The notes beneath the pieces are model-generated. The model saw only the letters and a program-made list of their open reading frames with translations. It had not been told where the DNA came from and did no database searches. Positions 39,592 to 49,429 of a stretch of DNA of 64,000 nucleotides are shown here, one piece after another (positions within the stretch are counted from its first letter, which is position 1; each line of letters opens with the position of its first letter). The stretch comes from JAGSOU01 sp049974865 (GTDB lineage Bacteria; Pseudomonadota; Alphaproteobacteria; Rhodobacterales; Rhodobacteraceae), in assembly GCA_049974865.1 (NCBI GenBank), contig JBNGCX010000010.1, positions 14,321 to 78,320 of the forward strand, read 5' to 3'. The position numbers and the translations under genes were made by a program.

Positions 39592-40728
39592 TCAGTCCAG
39601 AAAGCGTTCGGCGGCCGTGTCGGCGAGATAGGCGATGCGCCCGCCGCTGATGGTGGCCCCCACCCGGCCGGTCTCGCGCTCCAGGATCACCAGGTCGGCG
39701 CGCTGTCCCGGGGCAAGCGTGCCGCGGTCGGTCAGCCCCAGCACCTGCGCCGGGCGACTGGAGACCAGCGCCCAAGCCTCGACCAGGCCGATCTCGTCGG
39801 CCAGCGCGAGCGCCGCCTGGCGCGGCGCGGGATAGTGGTAGTCGGAAACCAGCGCGTCGCAGCAGCCCTGCGCCACCAGATCCGCCGCGCTGACCTTGCC
39901 CGAATGCGAGCCCCCGCGCACCACGTTGGGCGCGCCGAGGACCACCTTGTCGCCCGCCGCGTGCACCGCCCTCGCCGCATCGGCGGTCTCGGGGAACTCG
40001 GCGATGGTCGCGCCCATCGCGCGGTAGGCCGCGCGGGCCTCGGGCGTGGCGTCGTCATGGCTGCCCATCCGCACCCCGCGCGCGGCCAGGCGCCCGGCCA
40101 GCGCGGCCAGCGCCCCTGGCACTTCGCCGGCCCGGCCGTGCAGGTCCTGCAGCAGGGCCAGATGCGCCTCGGGGCTGCGGCCGCTTTTCAGGGCCTGCCC
40201 GGTCAGCCGCGGCGGTCGCTTGCCCTCGGCCAGCGCCTTGTGCGGCAGGTGGTCGTTGAAGACGACATAGCCGATGCCGGCCGTCTCGATCAGCGCCTCG
40301 GCGCGGGCGTAGTCGTCCAGCAGGTGGGTCTCCAGCCGCAGTTGCAGCTTCATGTCGCTCAGCAGCCGCGGCCGCGCGGCATCCAGCGTACCGGCCACCC
40401 CTTCGGCGAAATCGGGGCTGCGCATCCCCCCCTCCCAAGAGAAGAACTGCGCCAGAACGGCGGTGGTGATGCCGTTGGCGGCAAGCTCGGCGTCCAGCGA
40501 GGCCAGCCCCTCGCACAGGTCGCGCATTACCCCCCGTCGCGGTGCGAGGTGGCGCTCGAACCCGTCGCCATGCAGGTCGACGATCCCCGGCAGGATCAGG
40601 AAATCCGCCAGGTCCACGGCACGGCCGGCGGGCGCCGAGGCGATCCGCCCGGCCTCGAAGGCCAGCTTGGCGCGGGTCAGCCCGGCAGGGGTCAGGATCT
40701 CGGCATTGGCAAGGGTCAGGCTCAGCAT
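39592..40728 (-). CDS. phnM: Alpha-D-ribose 1-methylphosphonate 5-triphosphate diphosphatase
   Basis: 378 aa amidohydrolase. PhnM signature LPGIVDLHGDGFERHLAPRR near residue 47, VVFNDHLPHKA, MGSHDDATPEAR and LVSDYHYPAPRQAA; C-terminal RGTLAPGQRADLVILE. It removes pyrophosphate in the C-P lyase pathway. No other phn gene is seen in the window, so it is either separated from the main cluster or acts in another route. Confidence 0.88.
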   Translation of the reverse strand: MLSLTLANAEILTPAGLTRAKLAFEAGRIASAPAGRAVDLADFLILPGIVDLHGDGFERHLAPRRGVMRDLCEGLASLDAELAANGITTAVLAQFFSWEGGMRSPDFAEGVAGTLDAARPRLLSDMKLQLRLETHLLDDYARAEALIETAGIGYVVFNDHLPHKALAEGKRPPRLTGQALKSGRSPEAHLALLQDLHGRAGEVPGALAALAGRLAARGVRMGSHDDATPEARAAYRAMGATIAEFPETADAARAVHAAGDKVVLGAPNVVRGGSHSGKVSAADLVAQGCCDALVSDYHYPAPRQAALALADEIGLVEAWALVSSRPAQVLGLTDRGTLAPGQRADLVILERETGRVGATISGGRIAYLADTAAERFLD

Positions 40729-40831
40729 GGACGGCTTCTGCCACGCCGCGCGAAAGAAGGGAAGCGGGCACGTGACGAACCCCGCGGAAGGCGGGGCCCG
40801 CGCCGCGTCTCACCCATCCGCCACAGGCGGT

Positions 40832-41947
40832 TCAGGTGGTGAAGAAGGCGGGACGGAACACCCGCATGACCAGCCCCCCTGCCCCCGCCAGCCCCAGCGC
40901 CAGGACGAACAACCAGCCCAGCAGCGGCACCAGGCCGATCAGCCCCGCGACCACCGCGCCCAGCGCCCCGGCGAGCACGCGATCGCCCAGGCTGGCAGGC
41001 TCGGCCCGTCCAACGGCCATCAACAGCCCCACGCCGAAGGCGTAGACAGCGATGAAGTAACCGGCCACGCCCAGCAGGATCGCCAGCAGCAACACCGCCG
41101 GGCTCAGCAGCATGCCAATCACGGTCATGGCCAGAAGCACGGCCGCGCCGGTCATGGTGGACACGCCCAGGAACCCGAACCAGAGCGAGCGAAGGGGCGC
41201 TGCCAGCAGGCGCCGCCGCATCTCGGCCAGGGGGCCGGGCAGCACCGCCGCCACCAGCGCCACCAAGGCCGCCGTCACGACCACGCCCGTCAGAACGCGC
41301 CAGAGCACCTGCCACCAGCTGACGGCGCCGACGCTACGCAAGTCACGCTGCCAGCCCTCCACCTCGCGCCGTGTCACCCGGTCTTCGGGGATGACGCGGG
41401 CCGGGACCTCGATGTCGCCGGGGGCTTCGCTGACAAGGGTCAGCAGGCCTTCGATCCGCGCCTCCGGCCCGAACTCGACCTGCCGGGCCGACAGCTGGAC
41501 GTCGCCGCTGATGGTACTTTCGATCCGGAGCACATCCCCAGCCAGCAGGGCCGTGCCCGCGACCGTCCCGGCGATGGTCAGGTTTGCCCCCGAGGCCCGC
41601 AGGTCCTCGCCGATCGCCTCGCGGATCTCCACGCTATAGCCCGTTACGGTCGCATCCCCGGCCAACGCGCCGCGGAGGAACACGTCCATGCCCGCCGCAT
41701 AGAGGTCGCCCCCGATGGTCCGGTCGATTTCCACCCGGCGCCCTGCCAGATGGGCAGAGCCCGCGATGGGCGCCTCGACCCGCACCGTTTCGCCGGCCAT
41801 GAACAGGTCGTCGGCGCCATCCTCGCTGTGAACAGCGGTGGGGCCGGCAATGAATGCGTCCTGTCCTATCCGAAAGGTCTCGACCTCTTCGGCATGGGCG
41901 AAAGCCGCCCAGAGGGAAATGAAAGAAACAAGTAAAATCCGGACCAT
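40832..41947 (-). CDS. Bactofilin-like (polymer-forming) beta-helix protein with C-terminal membrane domain
   Basis: 371 aa from MVRILLVSFISLWAAFAHAE, a signal peptide; GGAGGG lies upstream. Residues ~30-190 are repeating short beta-helix rungs (GQDAFIAG, GETVRVEAPIAG, GGDLYAAG, AGDATVTG, SGDVQLSARQV) like polymer-forming cytoskeletal domains. The last ~160 residues have four or five hydrophobic helices (VLLLAILLGVAGYFIAVYAF). The beta-helix probably faces the periplasm. Function unknown. Confidence 0.8.
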   Translation of the reverse strand: MVRILLVSFISLWAAFAHAEEVETFRIGQDAFIAGPTAVHSEDGADDLFMAGETVRVEAPIAGSAHLAGRRVEIDRTIGGDLYAAGMDVFLRGALAGDATVTGYSVEIREAIGEDLRASGANLTIAGTVAGTALLAGDVLRIESTISGDVQLSARQVEFGPEARIEGLLTLVSEAPGDIEVPARVIPEDRVTRREVEGWQRDLRSVGAVSWWQVLWRVLTGVVVTAALVALVAAVLPGPLAEMRRRLLAAPLRSLWFGFLGVSTMTGAAVLLAMTVIGMLLSPAVLLLAILLGVAGYFIAVYAFGVGLLMAVGRAEPASLGDRVLAGALGAVVAGLIGLVPLLGWLFVLALGLAGAGGLVMRVFRPAFFTT

Positions 41948-42179
41948 CGCCCCGGCCCTCCTGTCCTGGAAACGGACCATGGTAAGGGCGAATCGCCTCA
42001 CCGCCCATAGGGCACGCGATATCGGCGCCCACGAACCGCCGTAATCCACGGGTTCTCTGACCAGCCCGTGCAAACCGGCCAGTGGCCGCACGACATCGCC
42101 GCGGGTCAGGGGCGAGCGCCGCGTGCGAGACCTGCACCGCGGCCCCCCCCCGCTCCGAGGTACGGGTCTCCGGCGCCGG

Positions 42180-42827
42180 TCAGGGCCGCGGGGGATAGAT
42201 CCCTTGGGAGGCGATGCAGAACCGGATGCCGATATAGGGCTGCAGGACGCTGAAAGGCTGCCCCCCGCCGGCACTACCGATGGTGGTGGTGACGGTCGTG
42301 GTCACCGAACCCGCCTCGAGCGCCGCGTCAAAGGCACCGGCGGCGGCGTAGCCCGCCGCATTCGGCAACTCGCCGAGGCGACTACCGTTCGGAGAATTGG
42401 TGTCGGTTCTTTGAGTGGTCGCATTCAGGGCAGAGTTCGCTTCGCTCGTCGCCGAATGCGTGTGCATGGGCAAGTGCCCCTGGTCGAGCACGACGGTCTC
42501 ACGCCCGCCCTCCTGTCCCTGCGTGACGGTCATGAGGCCGGGTCCGGTCCCAATTCCCAAAGGGATTCGCGAACGCAGATCGGGCACCCCGAATGTCGTT
42601 CGCCCATCCCCGCCATACATCGTTCCGAGCAATGAATAGAGCGTGGTGAACTGGCTGATCGGCAACAGCCTGCCGTCCGCATCGACCCAGCCCTCGGGGC
42701 AGAAATTGCCACCGATCATGGTGATTTCTCCGACATAGGGCTCCGGGCCAGCCATCGCCGCGTCGCCCGTCGCCCCCAGAAGGGCGGTGGCGGCCGACAG
42801 CGCTACAACGAAACGCGGGGTCTTCAT
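42180..42827 (-). CDS. Secreted phage-tail-collar domain protein (MdpB/microcystin-dependent type)
   Basis: 215 aa with an N-terminal signal peptide (RFVVALSAATALLGATGDAA). The tail-collar module is plain: YVGEITMIGGNFCPEGWVDA, ADGRLLPISQFTTLYSLLG, TMYGGDGRTTFGVPDLRSRI and LQPYIGIRFCIA at the end. No phage genes surround it, so it is a cell-encoded extracytoplasmic protein. GGAGG precedes the ATG. Confidence 0.88.
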   Translation of the reverse strand: MKTPRFVVALSAATALLGATGDAAMAGPEPYVGEITMIGGNFCPEGWVDADGRLLPISQFTTLYSLLGTMYGGDGRTTFGVPDLRSRIPLGIGTGPGLMTVTQGQEGGRETVVLDQGHLPMHTHSATSEANSALNATTQRTDTNSPNGSRLGELPNAAGYAAAGAFDAALEAGSVTTTVTTTIGSAGGGQPFSVLQPYIGIRFCIASQGIYPPRP

Positions 42828-42868
42828 ATCAAATCCTCCAGAAAAAACTTCGCTCTATTACTGCGGGC

Positions 42869-42914
42869 AGTTGTCCGCATGACAACTATAAGGCGATTCA
42901 GGCGGAGCCGTCAC
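42869..42914 (-). promoter_or_regulatory. Candidate promoter with overlapping operator for the tail-collar gene
   Basis: On the minus strand GTGACG (42909-42914), 18-base spacer, TATAGT (42885-42890). An inverted repeat AGTTGTC-CGCAT-GACAACT (42869-42887) overlaps the -10 and the likely start site, as a repressor operator would. Confidence 0.4.
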
Positions 42915-42942
42915 ACTTTTGCTTCGTTGCTTGTTTTGAACG

Positions 42943-42970
42943 AAAAAGGGCCCGCCGAAGCGGGCCCTTT
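42943..42970 (-). terminator. Rho-independent terminator after groEL
   Basis: On the minus strand AAAGGGCCCGC-TTCG-GCGGGCCCTTT with a UUCG-type tetraloop and five T (42943-42947). It lies 22 bp past the groL stop. Confidence 0.92.
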
Positions 42971-42992
42971 CCCAAGATCGTCGCGTGGGCAA

Positions 42993-44642
<1,650 letters not shown>

Positions 44643-44690
44643 TTTGCTTGCTCCTGAATCTTCTGTGTCTGGAAAGGGATTGCGACCGGC

Positions 44691-44978
44691 TTAGGCGATG
44701 ATGCCCAGGATGTCGCTTTCCTTCATGATCAGCAGTTCCTTGCCGTCGACGGTGACCTCGGTCCCCGACCATTTGCCGAACAGGATCTTGTCGCCTTCCT
44801 TGACGTCCATCGCGATACGCGCACCGGACTCGTCCTTGGCACCGGCGCCCACGGCGACCACGATGCCTTCGGCAGGTTTCTCCTTGGCGCTGTCGGGAAT
44901 GATCAGACCACCGGCGGTTTTCTCGTCGCTTTCGACGCGTTCGACCAGAACCCGGTCGTGCAGCGGAGTAAATGCCAT
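44691..44978 (-). CDS. groS: Co-chaperonin GroES (10 kDa)
   Basis: 95 aa from MAFTPLHDRVLVERVE, with AAGGAG upstream. Mobile loop around ESDEKTAGGLIIPDSAKEKP and C-terminal KILFGKWSGTEV. Caps GroEL. First gene of the groESL operon. Confidence 0.98.
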   Translation of the reverse strand: MAFTPLHDRVLVERVESDEKTAGGLIIPDSAKEKPAEGIVVAVGAGAKDESGARIAMDVKEGDKILFGKWSGTEVTVDGKELLIMKESDILGIIA

Positions 44979-45016
44979 TTTCGGAACGCTCCTTCGTTCG
45001 AGGTTATGCGTGACTG

Positions 45017-45043
45017 TTAGCACTCACCTCCATCGAGTGCTAA
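45017..45043 (-). promoter_or_regulatory. CIRCE operator (HrcA-binding)
   Basis: Perfect TTAGCACTC-N9-GAGTGCTAA. It lies between the groES promoter -10 and the ribosome site, where HrcA would block transcription of groESL until heat shock. Confidence 0.97.
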
Positions 45044-45050
45044 TGCGCCG

Positions 45051-45079
45051 TAGCTAGGCAAGCCGGGCGAGGCTGTCAA
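45051..45079 (-). promoter_or_regulatory. groESL promoter
   Basis: On the minus strand TTGACA (45074-45079), 17-base spacer, TAGCTA (45051-45056). Start of transcription would fall at the edge of CIRCE. Confidence 0.8.
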
Positions 45080-45300
45080 CTGTTCGATGCGCAAAATTTC
45101 CGCCCGCTTTGCGCCGCGCCCGGAACTTCGTCCGCGCCACCTGCCGGGGGCCGTGGTTTACCCCGCCCAGCCGCAGGCCGAAGGCCGGGTGATGCTGCAT
45201 TGCAGCAACTCCTTGTCGGGCGCGGCAGAGCCCGGGTGACAAGCGCCCCCCGCGCGCCTATAAGGGCCGCGATTTATGCAGCTTGAGACGGAACATCCCC

Positions 45301-46221
45301 ATGACCATCAAAGTTTTCGGCCACAAATCCCCCGACACCGATTCCACCGGTTCGCCGCTAATCTGGGCCTGGTACCTGTCCGAGATCAAGGGCACCCCCG
45401 CCGAGGCCAAGCTGCTGGGCGAGCCCAACACCGAAGCCAAGTTCGTGCTGGAGCGCTGGGGCTTCGACCAGCCCGAGATCATCGGCGATGTCAGTGCCGA
45501 TGACGACGTGGTTGTCGTGGACACCAACAACATCGCCGAGCTGCCCGCCTCGATCAACGAGGCCAATGTCCAGGCGGTGATCGACCACCACCTGCTGCAG
45601 GGCGGCCTGAAGACCAAGGCCCCGATCGAGATCACCATCCGCCCCGTCGCCTGCACCGCCACCATCATGTACGACCTGATGGGCGACGACGCTGCCAAGA
45701 TGCCCGAGAACATCAAGGGCGCGATGCTGAGCTGCATCCTGTCCGACACGCTGGAATTCCGCTCGCCCACCACCACCGACGTGGACCGCGCCGTGGCCGA
45801 GAGGCTGGCCGGCGAGCTGGGCATCGGAATCTCCGACTACGCCGCCGAGATGTTCGCCGCGAAATCCGACGTCTCCGCCTTCTCGGATGCCGAGCTGCTG
45901 CGCATGGATTCGAAGGAATACGAGGTCGACGGAACCAAGTTCCGCGTCAGCGTTCTGGAGACCACCTCGCCCGCGACCGTCCTGGCCCGCAAGGACAGCC
46001 TGATGGACAGCATGGTGACCGTGGCCGGGGAAGACGGCGTGGACCAGGTGCTGCTGTTCATCGTCGACATCCTGAACGAGGAATCGACCCTTCTGCTGCC
46101 CAACGACATGGTCAAGAACGTCGCCGCCAAGTCCTTCGGCGTGACGCCCGAGGGCGACACGGTGGTCCTGCCCGGCGTGGTCAGCCGGAAAAAGCAGATC
46201 ATCCCCAACCTGAAGGTCTGA
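45301..46221 (+). CDS. ppaC: Manganese-dependent inorganic pyrophosphatase (family II)
   Basis: 306 aa from MTIKVFGHKSPDTDSTGSPL. DHH-family metal sites: GHKSPDTDS, VDTNN and VIDHHLLQGG; C-terminal DHHA2 domain with GVVSRKKQIIP, where the SRKKQ motif binds pyrophosphate. Hydrolyses PPi from biosynthesis. Family II is the less usual type in proteobacteria. Followed by a strong terminator. Confidence 0.95.
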   Translation: MTIKVFGHKSPDTDSTGSPLIWAWYLSEIKGTPAEAKLLGEPNTEAKFVLERWGFDQPEIIGDVSADDDVVVVDTNNIAELPASINEANVQAVIDHHLLQGGLKTKAPIEITIRPVACTATIMYDLMGDDAAKMPENIKGAMLSCILSDTLEFRSPTTTDVDRAVAERLAGELGIGISDYAAEMFAAKSDVSAFSDAELLRMDSKEYEVDGTKFRVSVLETTSPATVLARKDSLMDSMVTVAGEDGVDQVLLFIVDILNEESTLLLPNDMVKNVAAKSFGVTPEGDTVVLPGVVSRKKQIIPNLKV

Positions 46222-46244
46222 TCCCTGCGGCGGAGGAAATTGCG

Positions 46245-46272
46245 AAAGGCGCCCACAGCGGGCGCCTTTTTT
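46245..46272 (+). terminator. Rho-independent terminator after ppaC
   Basis: AAAGGCGCCC-ACAGC-GGGCGCCTTT (46245-46269) followed by three more T, 23 bp past the stop. Confidence 0.92.
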
Positions 46273-46483
46273 CTTGCCCCCAAGAAACACATGCCTTTCG
46301 GAGAGGTCGTATCCAGAACCAAGGGCGGCGCCCGGGCGGATGGCCAGCGGACAGACCTTCTCCGGACCCCGGCAGATCGAAAAGACATATGTCGCCCGGA
46401 ATTGCCCCTCTCCCGGCGCCGTTGCGCGCCAATTCAAGGAAGTGGTAAGAGCCCGGTGTCAGCCGCCCTAAGGACCCTTTCCC

Positions 46484-47353
46484 ATGACCCGTATCATCGA
46501 CTCCCTCGCCGAGGTCTCCTCGCAATACGACGCGCTGTTCGTCGACCTCTGGGGCTGCGTGCACAACGGCCACTCCGCCTATGGCGAGGCGGTGGCCGCG
46601 CTGCAGGACTATCGCCGTGCCGGCGGCACCGTGGTGCTGCTGACCAACGCGCCGCGGCACCGCTCCAGCGTGGCCAGGCAGATCGCGGAGATGGGCGTGC
46701 CCGAGGATGCCTATGACACGATCGCCACCTCCGGCGACAGCGCACGGGCGGCGATGTACGTGGGCGCGGTCGGGCAGAAGGTCTATTTCATCGGGCAACC
46801 GCACGACCTGAGCTTTTTCGACCCGCTGCACATCATCAAGGACCCGGTGGAAATCACCCGCGTGCCGCTGGACGAGGCCGAGGGCATCGTCTGCACCGGC
46901 CCCTTCGACCCGCATGCCGACCCCGCGGTCATGCGGTCCGAGTTCCTGCTGGCCAAGCAGAAGGGCCTAAAACTGCTCTGCGCCAACCCCGACATCGTGG
47001 TCGACCGCGGCGAGACGCGGGAATGGTGCGCCGGCGCGCTGGCCAAGCTCTATACCGACATGGGTGGGGAATCGCTCTATTTCGGCAAGCCGCACCCGCC
47101 AATCTACGACTTGGCCCGCCGCCGGTTGGCCGAGATCGCCAAGGTGCCCGACGACCGCATCCTGTGCATCGGCGACGGGCTGCACACCGACGTGGCCGGG
47201 GCCCTGGGCGAGGAACTGGACGTGATCTTCATCACCGGCGGCCTGTCGGCCGCCGAGACCCGCACCGACCGCCAGCCCGACCCGGAGGCGCTGAACGCCC
47301 TGCTGGACCGGGAGAAACTGTCGCCCACCTACGCGATCGGCTTCCTGCGCTGA
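46484..47353 (+). CDS. TIGR01459 family HAD-IIA hydrolase
   Basis: 289 aa. HAD motif I ALFVDLWGCVHNG, motif II VVLLTNAPRHRSSVA, Lys in YFGKPHPPIYDLA and motif IV ILCIGDGLHTDVAGAL. Similar to NagD-type sugar phosphatases; the alphaproteobacterial TIGR01459 group has no established substrate. Confidence 0.92.
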   Translation: MTRIIDSLAEVSSQYDALFVDLWGCVHNGHSAYGEAVAALQDYRRAGGTVVLLTNAPRHRSSVARQIAEMGVPEDAYDTIATSGDSARAAMYVGAVGQKVYFIGQPHDLSFFDPLHIIKDPVEITRVPLDEAEGIVCTGPFDPHADPAVMRSEFLLAKQKGLKLLCANPDIVVDRGETREWCAGALAKLYTDMGGESLYFGKPHPPIYDLARRRLAEIAKVPDDRILCIGDGLHTDVAGALGEELDVIFITGGLSAAETRTDRQPDPEALNALLDREKLSPTYAIGFLR

Positions 47354-47484
47354 CCCCGCAACCAAACGGCCAAGCAACAAAATTGCGTCAAATTGGCCGC
47401 AATGGGTCGGAAAATTGCTTTGGCAATTGATCCATCCCGCCGCTTCCCCTATGCTGCAGCGCAACATCACGCCAAGGGGACGCC

Positions 47485-47946
47485 ATGACAAAGGGGGAGC
47501 CCATGCTGGACAACATGCCGCGCGGAACGATCTGTATCGAGGATATCGAGATCGGCATGCGCCGTCATATCCGCAAGGAGATCACCGACCGCGACATCGC
47601 GCTGTTCGCCGAGGTCTCCACCGACCACAACCCGGTACACCTGGACGATTCCTATGCGCAGGACACGATCTTCGAAGGGCGCATCGCGCACGGGATGCTG
47701 ACGGCGGGGCTGATCTCGGCCGTGATCGGCGAGCAACTCCCGGGTCACGGCACGATCTACATGAAGCAGTCGCTGACCTTCCTCGCCCCCGTGCGCCCCG
47801 GCGACGTGGTCTTCGCCGAGGTGGTGGTCAAGGATATCGAGCATGCCAAACGCCGGGTCGCCCTTGATTGTCACTGCCTGGTGGGCGATACGGTCGTCCT
47901 GAAGGGCGAGGCGCTGGTTCTGGCGCCCAGCCGCAAGTTTGACTGA
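47485..47946 (+). CDS. MaoC family dehydratase ((R)-enoyl-CoA hydratase type)
   Basis: 153 aa hot-dog fold. Catalytic D and H in AEVSTDHNPVHLDDSYAQDT, then FEGRIAHGMLTAGLISAVIG, as in PhaJ-like (R)-specific enoyl-CoA hydratases. A second in-frame ATG 18 bases later is also possible. It ends 30 bases before ribF; the link is probably only transcriptional. Confidence 0.9.
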   Translation: MTKGEPMLDNMPRGTICIEDIEIGMRRHIRKEITDRDIALFAEVSTDHNPVHLDDSYAQDTIFEGRIAHGMLTAGLISAVIGEQLPGHGTIYMKQSLTFLAPVRPGDVVFAEVVVKDIEHAKRRVALDCHCLVGDTVVLKGEALVLAPSRKFD

Positions 47947-47976
47947 CCGTGCCGGCGCCCGGCACGCCGGGAGCCG

Positions 47977-48915
47977 ATGAAAACCTACACCACATGGACG
48001 GACCTGCCCCCTGAAGATCGCGGCGCCAGCGCCGCGATCGGCAATTTCGACGGGGTGCATCGCGGCCACCAGGCGGTGATCGACATCGCGCGCGCCGAGG
48101 CCGAGAAAAGCGGCGCCCCCCTGGGTGTGGTCACTTTCGAGCCGCACCCGCGCGAGTTCTTCGCCCCCGACGCGCCCGCCTTCCGGCTGATGAATGCCGA
48201 GGCGAAATCGAACCGGCTGGCCAAGCTGGGGGTGGATCACCTTTACCAGCTCCGCTTCGACGCCGCGCTGGCGCGCCTGAGTGCCGAGGGTTTCGCGCGC
48301 GAGGTCATCGCCGAGGGGCTGGGCCTGAGCCACGTGGTCGTGGGGTCCGATTTCTGCTTTGGCAAGGGGCGCCAGGGCACCGCGCAGGACCTGGTCCGCT
48401 TCGGGCAGGAGATGGGGTTCGGCGTGACGCTGGCCGAGCTGCTGGAGCATGGCAGCGGCGCCGTCTCCTCCACCGCGATCCGGACCGCGCTGAGCGAGGG
48501 CCGCCCGCGCGATGCCGCGGCCATGCTGGGCCACTGGCACCGGATCGAGGGCGCGGTGATCGGCGGCGACAAGCGCGGCCGCGACTTGGGTTTTCCCACC
48601 GCCAACATGTCCATCGCCGGGCTGCACCCGCCGCGCTTCGGCATCTACGCGGTGCTGGTCGACGTGCTGTCCGGGCCGCATGAGGGCAGCTATCACGGCG
48701 CGGCCTCGGTCGGCGTGCGGCCGATGTTCGGGCAGAACGTGCCGAACTGCGAAACCTTCCTCTTCGACTTTGACGGCGACCTCTACGGCACCCACCTGTC
48801 GGTCGCGCTGGTCGAGTTCCTGCGGCCCGAGGAAAAGTTCGAAAGCCTCGACGCCCTGGTCGCCCAGATGGACGCCGACTGCGCCCGGGCACGGGAGATC
48901 CTTGCAGCGCTCTGA
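47977..48915 (+). CDS. ribF: Bifunctional riboflavin kinase / FAD synthetase
   Basis: 312 aa. N-terminal nucleotidylyl transferase (AIGNFDGVHRGHQAVIDIA, VVGSDFCFGKGRQG, SSTAIRTALSEG) and C-terminal flavokinase domain (GDKRGRDLGFPTANM, SVGVRPMFG, EFLRPEEKFESLDALVAQM). Turns riboflavin into FMN and FAD. Confidence 0.96.
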   Translation: MKTYTTWTDLPPEDRGASAAIGNFDGVHRGHQAVIDIARAEAEKSGAPLGVVTFEPHPREFFAPDAPAFRLMNAEAKSNRLAKLGVDHLYQLRFDAALARLSAEGFAREVIAEGLGLSHVVVGSDFCFGKGRQGTAQDLVRFGQEMGFGVTLAELLEHGSGAVSSTAIRTALSEGRPRDAAAMLGHWHRIEGAVIGGDKRGRDLGFPTANMSIAGLHPPRFGIYAVLVDVLSGPHEGSYHGAASVGVRPMFGQNVPNCETFLFDFDGDLYGTHLSVALVEFLRPEEKFESLDALVAQMDADCARAREILAAL

Positions 48916-48955
48916 CCCCCTTCCCTTTCCCACCGAAACCACTAGGCTCCGCCCC

Positions 48956-49426
48956 ATGAAAGACCCCATCCAACGCGACGGGCTGCGCCCCGAGTTCTGG
49001 GAGCGCGTGCCGCTGAAGAACCTCTCTCCCAAGGAGTGGGAAGCGCTGTGCGACGGCTGCGGCAAATGCTGCCTGAACAAGCTCGAGGACGAAGAGACCG
49101 GCGAGGTCGTTTTCACCCGCGTCGCCTGCCGCCTGCTGGATGACCAGACCTGCCGCTGCGCCCATTACGAGGTGCGCAAGCAGATCGTGCCCGAATGCGT
49201 GGTGCTGACACCGAAGAACATCGGCGAGATCGCCTATTTCATGCCCGCCACCTGCGCCTACCGGCTGCTGCACGAGGGCAAGGCGCTTTATGACTGGCAC
49301 CCGCTGATCTCGGGCGATCCCGAAAGCGTGCACGAGGCCGGCCAGTCGGTGCGCGGCTGGACGGTGCCCGAGTTCGACGTGCCGGTCGAAGACTGGGAAG
49401 ACTACCTGATCGAAGAGGAGCTTTGA
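48956..49426 (+). CDS. YcgN family cysteine-cluster protein
   Basis: 156 aa from MKDPIQRDGLRPEFWERVPL. Cys pattern CDGCGKCCLNKLEDEE, then RVACRLLDDQTCRCAHY and CVVL plus a late Cys (TCAYRLL), typical of the UPF0260/YcgN branch of zinc- or iron-binding YkgJ-like proteins. Role unknown. It sits 3 bases upstream of the threonine aldolase ATG. Confidence 0.92.
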   Translation: MKDPIQRDGLRPEFWERVPLKNLSPKEWEALCDGCGKCCLNKLEDEETGEVVFTRVACRLLDDQTCRCAHYEVRKQIVPECVVLTPKNIGEIAYFMPATCAYRLLHEGKALYDWHPLISGDPESVHEAGQSVRGWTVPEFDVPVEDWEDYLIEEEL

Positions 49427-49429
49427 TAA

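Noticed and set aside
42180..42827. Prophage remnant suggested by the tail-collar domain
   Set aside because: No other phage gene nearby and the protein has a signal peptide.
44979..45300. A 62-codon minus-strand frame upstream of groES
   Set aside because: It overlaps the groESL promoter region and has no ribosome site; the stretch beyond the promoter holds nothing I can name.
46222..46483. Small frames between ppaC and the HAD hydrolase
   Set aside because: They overlap the ppaC terminator and lack ribosome sites.
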